A stretch of DNA of 5,862 nucleotides from contig JAFGTH010000237.1 in the NCBI GenBank assembly GCA_016934225.1, positions 1 to 5,862 on the forward strand, written 5' to 3'. The first letter of the stretch is position 1, and the number at the start of each line of letters is the position of its first letter. Below, piece after piece: positions 1-5,317 of the stretch. The notes beneath the pieces are model-generated. The model was given only the letters and a program-made list of their open reading frames with translations, had not been told where the DNA came from and searched no databases. The stretch comes from Lentisphaerota bacterium. GTDB lineage: Bacteria > Verrucomicrobiota > Kiritimatiellia > UBA8416 > JAFGTH01. Both the position numbers and the translations under genes were made by a program.

Positions 1-657
1 ACCTATCGCAGTCATGAGCATCATTTGAACGTGCTGAATGGCGAAATCGGACAGGAATTTAAGGACGCGCTTCTGAAAGCCAAAAACTTGAAAGTCTTCG
101 CCTTTTTTCCTCGCGGCCCGCGCTATATGACGAGCAATAAGCCGATCAGAAGTGTCGAGGATGTCAAAGGGCTGAAATTGCGTGTTCCGCCAGTCCCGGT
201 CTACATTGAAGCCTGGAAATCCTTAGGGGCGAATGTCACCCCTATCGATTACAGTGAGTTGTACATGGCGTTGAAACAAGGCGTTGTGGAAGGACAGGAA
301 AATCCGCTGGCGACCATTGATGCTCTGAAACTCTCAAGTGTGCAAAAATATTTGATCGAAACAAAGCATCATCTGCTGGCATTCACCATGAGTATGGATA
401 ATGACCGTTTCCAGAAACTCACTCCGACGCAGCAAAAGGCGATTGAGGAAGCTGCCAATGAGGCGGCCGATCTAGAATATCAACTCATGCTGGAGAATGA
501 AGATGCCTTAAAAGCAAAACTCCAGGAAGAAGGCATGGAGTTGATTCAGATCGCCGATATCGCTGCCTTTAGAGATCCGGTTGTTAAAAGATTACCTGAG
601 GTCTTTAAGGATAAATGGGCGCCCAATTTGTGGGATCGTATCCAGGCTGTGGAATAG
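1..657 (+). CDS. dctP: TRAP transporter substrate-binding protein, DctP family (5' partial)
   Basis: This is the C-terminal 218 residues of a periplasmic TRAP binding protein. The frame is open from base 1, so the signal peptide and first lobe lie upstream; an internal TTG at 25 is not the start. DctP proteins capture a solute, usually a carboxylate, and deliver it to the DctQM membrane complex. In fragment numbering, Arg41 (RGPRYMTSN), Arg61 (GLKLRVPP) and Asn101 (GQENP) match the SiaP positions Arg127, Arg147 and Asn187 with identical spacing (20 and 40 residues). Arg61 is the family arginine that salt-bridges the ligand carboxylate. The DYSELYMALKQGVVEGQENP block is typical of the family. 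The rest is the helical C-terminal region, rich in Glu and Lys. The gene is followed by dctQ and dctM, which confirms the assignment. The substrate (C4-dicarboxylate, sugar acid or other acid) cannot be determined from this fragment. Confidence 0.95.
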   Translation, partial: TYRSHEHHLNVLNGEIGQEFKDALLKAKNLKVFAFFPRGPRYMTSNKPIRSVEDVKGLKLRVPPVPVYIEAWKSLGANVTPIDYSELYMALKQGVVEGQENPLATIDALKLSSVQKYLIETKHHLLAFTMSMDNDRFQKLTPTQQKAIEEAANEAADLEYQLMLENEDALKAKLQEEGMELIQIADIAAFRDPVVKRLPEVFKDKWAPNLWDRIQAVE

Positions 658-686
658 AAAACATTCTTGAAAATCCTTACAGGATC

Positions 687-738
687 GGAGGATCGGAGTG
701 ATGGAACCATTGTGTGTTTGTCGTTCCTCCGATCCTCC
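687..738 (+). repeat. 12-bp inverted repeat between dctP and dctQ (hairpin)
   Basis: GGAGGATCGGAG (687-698) is the exact reverse complement of CTCCGATCCTCC (727-738), with a 28-base loop. The left arm sits in a tandem 8-bp repeat (AGGATCGG at 681-688 and 689-696), so the right arm could alternatively pair with 681-690. No T-run follows, so it is not an intrinsic terminator. In RNA the stem would bury the only Shine-Dalgarno-like GGAGG ahead of dctQ and end 11 bases before the ATG at 750. A role in stabilising dctP mRNA or lowering dctQ translation is inference. Confidence 0.75.
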
Positions 739-756
739 ACTTCAGAATTATGGAAC
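701..756 (+). repeat. 7-bp direct repeat ATGGAAC flanking a 42-base segment at the dctQ start
   Basis: ATGGAAC occurs at 701-707 and again at 750-756, with 42 bases between. The second copy is the apparent dctQ start. The first copy lies correctly spaced behind GGAGG (687-691, nine bases) but opens a different frame that stops at 857-859 inside dctQ. Deleting 49 bases between the copies would put the dctQ start directly behind that ribosome-binding site. A small insertion or a template-switch event is inferred; a chance 7-base match is possible. Confidence 0.5.
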
Positions 757-1241
757 AGACGCAGAAAAAACTGACTGTCCCGGAGATTATTCTGGCAATT
801 TTATTTGGGGCGATGATTACGATTGCAGGCTTAGGGGTGTTTTTTCGATATATTCTTAATAGTTCATTGACCTGGAGTATAGAGCTTTTACGGGTATTGT
901 TTACATGGGCGACGTTTGTCGGAGCCGTTGTCGCTCTCAAAGATAACGCGCACATCCGGATTGATCTGTTGATCGATAAAGCCCCTCCCACCATTCGGCA
1001 TATCCTGGAAATCATAAATCATCTCTTAGTCCTGGCCTTTTCAATCACTATCGTTGTCCTGGGGTTCCAACTCGTCCGACGCACAGGGAATATGGTGATT
1101 CCGGCTTTGTGGTCGTTACCAATCAATTATCTCTATTATAGCGCTCTTCCGGTCACGTTTATTCTGGGAGTATATTACGCCGCCCAGAAACTTCGAGAGG
1201 GTATCAAAAGACAGGCCAACCTGAAAGGAGACAAAGTATGA
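750..1241 (+). CDS. dctQ: TRAP transporter small permease subunit, DctQ family
   Basis: A 163-residue membrane protein and the small integral subunit of the TRAP transporter, which pairs with DctM. Four hydrophobic segments are visible at about residues 12-36, 44-63, 85-109 and 125-146. The family signature between the first two is present: W42, E45, R48, W53 and G58, then NAHIRID at 66-72. Length is normal for DctQ. I chose the ATG at 750 because the protein then begins with a typical short polar N-terminus before the first helix. An in-frame GTG at 714 would add twelve residues encoded by the inverted-repeat region. Neither start has a well-placed Shine-Dalgarno sequence, which is odd. The gene ends in an ATGA overlap with dctM, implying translational coupling. 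Identity is certain at family level; the exact start is less so. Confidence 0.93.
   Translation: MEQTQKKLTVPEIILAILFGAMITIAGLGVFFRYILNSSLTWSIELLRVLFTWATFVGAVVALKDNAHIRIDLLIDKAPPTIRHILEIINHLLVLAFSITIVVLGFQLVRRTGNMVIPALWSLPINYLYYSALPVTFILGVYYAAQKLREGIKRQANLKGDKV
1227..1230 (+). promoter_or_regulatory. Ribosome-binding site of dctM
   Basis: GGAG, within AAAGGAG, lies seven bases before the ATG at 1238 and inside the last codons of dctQ. It fixes the dctM start at the four-base ATGA overlap. Confidence 0.8.
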
Positions 1242-2512
1242 TCTTTGTTGCCATCAGCATGATCGTATTACTCTTAATCGGCGTTGATGTCGCCTTTGCC
1301 ATGGCCATTACGACCACAGTCTTTATTTTCATGTTAGGCGGAGGACTGAACCCAGTTGTCATTGCCCAGCGTATTGTCAGCGGATCAAACACCTTTATAT
1401 TATTAGCCGTGCCCTTTTTTATTCTTGCCGGAGAGTTGATGAATACCGGGGGAGTCACAAAGCGACTGGTCAAATTTGCTGAAGCCATTGTAGGCAGTGT
1501 CGTAGGGGGATTGTCGTATGTCGTCGTTATCGTGAATATGATTATGGCCGGTGTATCCGGAGCCGCGATTGCCGATGCCGCGGCGGTTGGGTCGGTGATG
1601 ATTCCCAGTATGACCCAAAAAGGGTATTCAAAAGGATTTGCTGCTGCCTTAAATGCTGCTGCCGCAACGATCGGTCCCGTAATTCCGCCAAGTGTGGGAT
1701 TTTTGATCTATGCGTCGCTGGCAGACACAAATGTTGGCGAGATGTTCCTGGCAGGGGCAGTTCCAGGCTTCGTTATGGGAGTGTACATGCTGGCTGTCTG
1801 TTTTTTGGTGTCAAAAAGCAGACATTTACCACGAGGCGAGAAGACCTCCCCGATAAAAATCGTAACAGCGGTGAAAGATTCCGTTTGGGCGCTCTTGATG
1901 CCAATTATCATTGTCGGCGGAATTGTTGGCGGGATTGTCACGCCGACAGAAGCCGGTGTTATTGCCGTCATCTACGGATTTTTTATTACGTTGGTGGTGT
2001 ATCGTGAACTCAAACTGCGCGATATTCCCCGTGTGTTAGTGAAAGCCGGCAGACACTCAGCTGTGATCATTTTTGTCATGGCGTGCGCCCAAACCTTTGG
2101 CTGGATTCTCACCAGAGAAGGGGTAACAGATGTGCTGATCTCGACATTCAGGACGATTGCCAGTACGCCGTGGCAATTTTTATTATTGTTTAATGCGCTG
2201 ATCCTTCTTCTGGGCTGTGTTATGGAAGGCGGAACGATCATGATTATTCTTACGCCGCTCATGATGCCGATTCTTCGGATATATGGAATTAATATTGTCC
2301 AGTTTGGCGTCATCTTCCAACTGAATATTATGATCGGATTGTTGACTCCTCCGATTGGCATGCTCTTGTTTGTCATTACGGGCATTTCTGGGGTCAAAAT
2401 GGCTGAAATGTTAAAAGAATTAATCCCATTCTATGTGGTTTTGGTGATCATCTTACTGATGATTACGTTTATTCCGCAAATTTCGCTTTGGTTACCCGGG
2501 CTCCTTTTGTAA
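1238..2512 (+). CDS. dctM: TRAP transporter large permease subunit, DctM family
   Basis: A 424-residue, highly hydrophobic protein of normal DctM length. It is the ion-coupled transport channel of the TRAP system in the inner membrane and uses the sodium or proton gradient rather than ATP. Conserved family blocks appear in order: PFFILAGELM (59-68), GVSGAAIADAAAVGSVMIP (105-123), IGPVIPPS (145-152), FLAGAVPG (170-177), GGIVTPTEAG (231-240), MEGGTIMIILTPLMMPI (329-345) and IGLLTPPIGMLLFV (366-379). The two Pro-rich hairpins, around 148-152 and 370-372, are the re-entrant loops expected in the two inverted halves of the transport domain. It overlaps dctQ by four bases and has a good ribosome-binding site. 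The next gene begins 26 bases after the stop, with no terminator between. No truncation or frameshift is visible. Confidence 0.97.
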   Translation: MIFVAISMIVLLLIGVDVAFAMAITTTVFIFMLGGGLNPVVIAQRIVSGSNTFILLAVPFFILAGELMNTGGVTKRLVKFAEAIVGSVVGGLSYVVVIVNMIMAGVSGAAIADAAAVGSVMIPSMTQKGYSKGFAAALNAAAATIGPVIPPSVGFLIYASLADTNVGEMFLAGAVPGFVMGVYMLAVCFLVSKSRHLPRGEKTSPIKIVTAVKDSVWALLMPIIIVGGIVGGIVTPTEAGVIAVIYGFFITLVVYRELKLRDIPRVLVKAGRHSAVIIFVMACAQTFGWILTREGVTDVLISTFRTIASTPWQFLLLFNALILLLGCVMEGGTIMIILTPLMMPILRIYGINIVQFGVIFQLNIMIGLLTPPIGMLLFVITGISGVKMAEMLKELIPFYVVLVIILLMITFIPQISLWLPGLLL

Positions 2513-2538
2513 CCTCTCTAAACAAGGTTAACATTTCT

Positions 2539-3648
2539 ATGAAACATGATGTTCTGGCCTGGGCCGAAGGTCATCCGACGAAAAAGTTAATCTCAAAAGA
2601 AACCCTTAATCATCGCGGGTTGATTGAGATGGTGAGCGGTCTGGATGTCTATCAACATACTGCTGAGGCATATCGACGAGCATATTTTGCCCTGGGCATC
2701 GATATCATCAACCGGGTTCCACTGGAGAATGCTCCTGTACCGACCCCGGCCGGTACGACCCGGCCGCATCCGACTCGACCATATCATCTGGCCCCACTGG
2801 GAATCTACGATACGGTGAGTCGCCATACATATCTGTGTCAAACCCCGCAAGAGGTGTGGACCCTGGATATGAACACGGCGAATTATCAAGATCTGCTTGT
2901 TCCGGTCCCGCATCCTTGCACAACAGGGGATATTCAGGCCCGCGAAGCAGCGATTGACGATGTGGGGCTGTATTATCCCATGCTCTACACCACGCTGTTC
3001 ATGTGGCCTGTCGAACTATTAGGTTGGGAAGTGTTTATGCTTGCCGCAATCTCGGAAAAAGATCGATTTCATGAACATGTTCTGCTCCCCTGTGCGCAAA
3101 AATCAAAGGATATTGTGGCTGAAATGGCGCGGGCATCCACCAATCCGTTCTTGTACGTGCATGATGATCTTGCCTTGGCTACCGGTCCGTTTTTTCGTCC
3201 GGCTTGGTACGATGCCTACATCTTTCCGCACTATCCCGACATCTGGCAGGCGGCCAAAGCGGGGGGCAAGAAGATCATTTTTGTGGCCGATGGCAACATG
3301 ACGAAATTTTTACCCAGGCTTCTTGAGGCCGGGGTTGATGGGATCATGTTTGAAAATCCGGCCACTCCGCTGGAAGCCGTGATTGAGCATTTCGGACAGC
3401 CCGGCCAATTTCTGATCGGAGGAATTGAAACCGTGACATTAACTTCCGGCACGCCGGAAGATGTGCGCCGCATGGTGTTTGAACTGTACGATCAAGTTCA
3501 GCATCTTTCCGGCTTTGCCCTTGCGTCTTGCGGGGGACTGCATGGCAATATTCCTCTAGAGAATCTGGAGGCGTATTTTGACGCTCGCGTTGCAATTGGG
3601 GCAACTCCGAAAGATTGGCGGGGACGGGGTCGAGGTACTGTTACATGA
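2539..3648 (+). CDS. Uroporphyrinogen decarboxylase (URO-D) family protein, not HemE
   Basis: A 369-residue soluble protein with no signal peptide. The start is the ATG at 2539, preceded by a weak AAGG at 2524-2527; an in-frame TTG at 2488 lies inside dctM and is disfavoured. The URO-D/methylcobamide-methyltransferase (COG0407-like) fold is recognised from several blocks: HRGLIEMVSGLD (25-36), AYFALGID (48-55), YVHDDLALATGPFFRP (206-221), FVADGNMTKFLPRLLEAGVDGIMFENP (248-274), FLIGGIET (291-298), and ASCGGLHGNIPLENLEAYFDA (329-349). The N-terminal Arg-rich active-site block of true HemE is missing. The His-x-Cys zinc motif of MtaA/MtbA methyltransferases is replaced by VADGN at 249-253; Cys331 in the C-terminal block remains. 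Catalytic chemistry is therefore unknown. Placement 26 bases after dctM suggests it acts on the TRAP substrate or a derivative, which is inference. Family confident, function not. Confidence 0.85.
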   Translation: MKHDVLAWAEGHPTKKLISKETLNHRGLIEMVSGLDVYQHTAEAYRRAYFALGIDIINRVPLENAPVPTPAGTTRPHPTRPYHLAPLGIYDTVSRHTYLCQTPQEVWTLDMNTANYQDLLVPVPHPCTTGDIQAREAAIDDVGLYYPMLYTTLFMWPVELLGWEVFMLAAISEKDRFHEHVLLPCAQKSKDIVAEMARASTNPFLYVHDDLALATGPFFRPAWYDAYIFPHYPDIWQAAKAGGKKIIFVADGNMTKFLPRLLEAGVDGIMFENPATPLEAVIEHFGQPGQFLIGGIETVTLTSGTPEDVRRMVFELYDQVQHLSGFALASCGGLHGNIPLENLEAYFDARVAIGATPKDWRGRGRGTVT

Positions 3649-3704
3649 TTGGATCGATAACGCTCAATACTCGTGTTTCAGACACACATTTTTTAGGAAT
3701 ACGC

Positions 3705-3755
3705 TGTACCCCGGACGTCCTTGTCCGGCCTGTGGACAGGGATGTGCGGGGTACG
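3705..3755 (+). repeat. 22-pair hairpin in the spacer upstream of the ABC operon
   Basis: Bases 3705-3726 pair with 3734-3755 around a seven-base loop (GGCCTGT). This gives 22 pairs, three of them G-U, with one interior G-G mismatch (3714/3746). The outer part is the perfect GTACCCCG (3706-3713) / CGGGGTAC (3747-3754). No T-run follows on either strand, so it is not a simple intrinsic terminator. The 3' outer arm (GGTAC, 3750-3754) can also pair with GTACC at 3773-3777, a weaker alternative. It could be a structured leader, a dispersed palindromic repeat, or a processing or stability element. Confidence 0.7.
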
Positions 3756-3793
3756 AGGATGTGTATCTCAGAGTACCAGCAGAGCGTTTGGGA

Positions 3794-3833
3794 GCATTTA
3801 CACCTGTTTTCCATTCGGAACAGCCGTAAATGC
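3794..3833 (+). promoter_or_regulatory. 40-bp quasi-palindrome, candidate operator or leader hairpin
   Basis: GCATTTAC (3794-3801) and GTAAATGC (3826-3833) are exact inverted copies. Inside them CTGTT (3804-3808) and AACAG (3819-3823) also match, separated from the outer arms by symmetric two-base mismatches. The element ends 19 bases before the possible -10 box at 3853. If that box is real, the palindrome covers the -35 region and upstream, where a repressor or activator would bind. If transcription begins further upstream, it is an RNA hairpin. No regulator gene lies in the window to choose between these. Confidence 0.55.
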
Positions 3834-3852
3834 ATGTCGTAGAGAGGGCGTA

Positions 3853-3858
3853 TATGAT
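3853..3858 (+). promoter_or_regulatory. Possible -10 box for the ABC transporter operon
   Basis: TATGAT, within TATATGATAA, closely matches the sigma-70 -10 consensus. It lies about 28 bases before the start codon. No good -35 hexamer sits 16-18 bases upstream (the region reads around AATGCATG), so any promoter here would be weak or activator-dependent. The palindrome just upstream supports regulated initiation. Confidence 0.35.
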
Positions 3859-3872
3859 AACTTTTCACTTAC

Positions 3873-3880
3873 AAGGAGGA
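3873..3880 (+). promoter_or_regulatory. Strong ribosome-binding site of the ABC binding-protein gene
   Basis: AAGGAGGA, a near-perfect anti-16S match, lies five bases before the ATG at 3886. It settles the start against the long in-frame upstream extension, and it is the strongest Shine-Dalgarno sequence in the window, fitting a highly expressed binding protein. Confidence 0.9.
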
Positions 3881-3885
3881 AGATC

Positions 3886-5193
3886 ATGGCTAAACACATT
3901 GATCGTCGCGATTTTCTAAAAATAGGGGTCGCTACCGCAGGGACTCTTGCTTTGAGCGGAGGCTGGAAATTAGCTGAAGCCAGGGGACAAAAATTGACCT
4001 TTTGGCAGCCGGTTGACAATCATTACGATGCGTTCGAATATTTTGGCAGTAAAGTCGCTGAATTCAACCAGAAGTATCCTGATATTGAGGTTGATCTGGT
4101 GCAATACCCTTTTGTCGGATTCGAGGCCAAATTTCTGTCGGCCTTTGCCGGACGCAAGAACGCTCCTGACATCTTCGTCGGGTTGGTGGCCCCGTGGGCC
4201 GGTTGTGTTGGAGTTGCCGATCCCATGCCGGATGATCTGGTGCAACTCTGTGAACGGGAGATTGTCGGCGCATTTCACAATGTCATGAAATACAAAGGCG
4301 TGTGGTATGGCTACCCGGATGGCCCAACCAATGGACTGGGAAGCATGCTGTTCTACAACACCGATCATTTCAAAGAAGCCGGGCTGCCCGGTCCGCCCAA
4401 AACGATGGATGAATTATACGAATATGCTAAAGTCCTTGCCAAACAGGACAGTGCCGGCAATGTGACCCGTTCCGGATTTGCGCATCGCTATGATGACGCC
4501 CGCGGCGCCGGAACCGGCAGTAAGATTATCCCCTTCCTGCATGCCTTTGGCGCCAGAATTTACAACCTTGACGCCAATCAAGCCGAAGGGGTCGCAAACT
4601 CTGAAGAAGCAATTGCAGCATTGACGTTCGCGCAGAAGCTGGTGCAGGAAAATCTTTCCAGCATCACGCTCGGAAAACCGGAACAGCAATTTGCCGCCGG
4701 CCAGGCGTCGATGTTCTTCCGCGAGTCCTTTATGGTCGGCTGGCTGGCCGATAATGCCCCGAAGATTAACTATGGTGTCTCGTACATTCCGCCCCAGGTT
4801 GATGAAGCGATGGGGGCGACCGGCGTGGTGGATTGGGCCATGATGGTCAATACCTTCAGTCCGATCAAAGAGGCGGCCTGGGATTTCATCCGCATGGCTG
4901 TGGCCACCAAAGAAGCCGACCTGGAAGCGTCGAAATTGAACGGGTCGCCCGTGGCCTGGAAGTCGAATTGGGATTCCGATCACATGAAGAGCCGCGGAGA
5001 TTACGAGGCTCTGAAGTATGCTGCCGGGCATTACGTCGAAGCCCTCTATACGCATGCCCGTCATCAGGAACTGGGAGACCGGCACGCTCAGGCAATTCAA
5101 GAGATCCTGCTGCTCAAGAAAGCGCCCAAAGAAGCACTTGATGAGGCCGCCAAACAAATGCAGGCGATTATGGATAAGGGCCCCTGTGGCTGA
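3886..5193 (+). CDS. ABC transporter substrate-binding protein, carbohydrate type, Tat-exported
   Basis: A 435-residue extracytoplasmic binding protein of the SBP_bac_1 / UgpB-MalE class, of normal length. It binds a sugar, oligosaccharide or related solute for the membrane permease encoded next. The N-terminus carries a twin-arginine signal: DRRDFLK (6-12), a hydrophobic stretch (about 13-25) and a plausible AEA cleavage site ending at 32. This predicts export in folded form. Family blocks follow: LTFWQP (37-42), KVAEFNQKYPDIEVD (56-70), APDIFVG (93-99), GVWYGYPDG (138-146), MLFYNTDHFKEAGLPGPPKT (154-173), FAAGQASMFF (269-278) and AAWDFIRMA (330-338). Aromatic residues around 138-146 are the usual sugar-stacking type. 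There is no lipobox Cys. The protein ends in an unusual GPCG. The frame is open upstream to 3721, but that part does not resemble protein and precedes the ribosome-binding site. The ligand is undetermined. Confidence 0.93.
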   Translation: MAKHIDRRDFLKIGVATAGTLALSGGWKLAEARGQKLTFWQPVDNHYDAFEYFGSKVAEFNQKYPDIEVDLVQYPFVGFEAKFLSAFAGRKNAPDIFVGLVAPWAGCVGVADPMPDDLVQLCEREIVGAFHNVMKYKGVWYGYPDGPTNGLGSMLFYNTDHFKEAGLPGPPKTMDELYEYAKVLAKQDSAGNVTRSGFAHRYDDARGAGTGSKIIPFLHAFGARIYNLDANQAEGVANSEEAIAALTFAQKLVQENLSSITLGKPEQQFAAGQASMFFRESFMVGWLADNAPKINYGVSYIPPQVDEAMGATGVVDWAMMVNTFSPIKEAAWDFIRMAVATKEADLEASKLNGSPVAWKSNWDSDHMKSRGDYEALKYAAGHYVEALYTHARHQELGDRHAQAIQEILLLKKAPKEALDEAAKQMQAIMDKGPCG

Positions 5194-5210
5194 GCATCAT
5201 ATTTTTACGC

Positions 5211-5261
5211 AGCTCCTCAGCCTGGACCTCTCCCAACGGGCGAGAGCCAGGCTGACGGGCT
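5211..5261 (+). terminator. Long GC-rich hairpin after the binding-protein gene, attenuator-like
   Basis: The core is TCAGCCTGG (5217-5225) paired with CCAGGCTGA (5247-5255). It is extended outward by AGCTC (5211-5215) with GGGCT (5257-5261), and inward by CTCTC (5228-5232) with GAGAG (5242-5246). Only a short T stretch (TTT, then AAT) follows, so read-through into the permease is expected. It resembles a partial terminator or a 3'-end stabiliser for the binding-protein mRNA. Confidence 0.6.
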
Positions 5262-5266
5262 TTAAT

Positions 5267-5299
5267 ACACCTGACAGGTTGTAGAAACCCGTCAGGTGT
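5267..5299 (+). repeat. Second hairpin between binding-protein and permease genes
   Basis: ACACCTGAC (5267-5275) pairs with GTCAGGTGT (5291-5299). One A-C mismatch then separates a further four pairs, GGTT (5277-5280) with AACC (5286-5289), closing on a five-base loop. No T-run follows. The palindrome lies six bases after the first hairpin and 18 bases before the permease ATG. It could be a REP-like dispersed palindrome or a local mRNA element. CTGACGGG (5252-5259) can pair with CCCGTCAG (5288-5295) instead, extended by TTT/AAA past one bulged C, and this would disrupt this hairpin. Confidence 0.7.
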
Positions 5300-5317
5300 T
5301 AACAATTCGATTCAAGC

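Noticed and set aside
701..859. 52-codon ORF with a good Shine-Dalgarno sequence overlapping the dctQ start
   Set aside because: The product does not resemble a protein family and overlaps the well-conserved DctQ frame for over 100 bases. It is better read as the remnant of the original dctQ start.
2539..3648. Annotation of the URO-D gene as heme-biosynthetic HemE
   Set aside because: The characteristic N-terminal HemE active-site block is absent, the sequence matches the divergent COG0407-like group, and no heme genes are nearby.
3673..3694. Small hairpin (GTGT/ACAC) followed by six Ts after the URO-D gene, as an intrinsic terminator
   Set aside because: The stem has only four pairs and three bases separate it from the T-run. 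This is too weak to call, although some termination here cannot be excluded.
3615..3842. 75-codon + strand ORF spanning the end of the URO-D gene and the spacer
   Set aside because: Several frames on both strands are open here by chance. The product is not recognisable and the region is dominated by inverted repeats.
3721..3885. In-frame upstream extension of the ABC binding protein (55 residues)
   Set aside because: It has no ribosome-binding site, would bury the Tat signal internally, and crosses the hairpin and palindrome. The ATG at 3886 has an excellent Shine-Dalgarno sequence.
4414..5157. 247-codon ORF on the - strand
   Set aside because: It lies wholly antisense to the conserved ABC binding-protein gene, and its product resembles no family. 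It is a shadow of the codon bias of the real gene.
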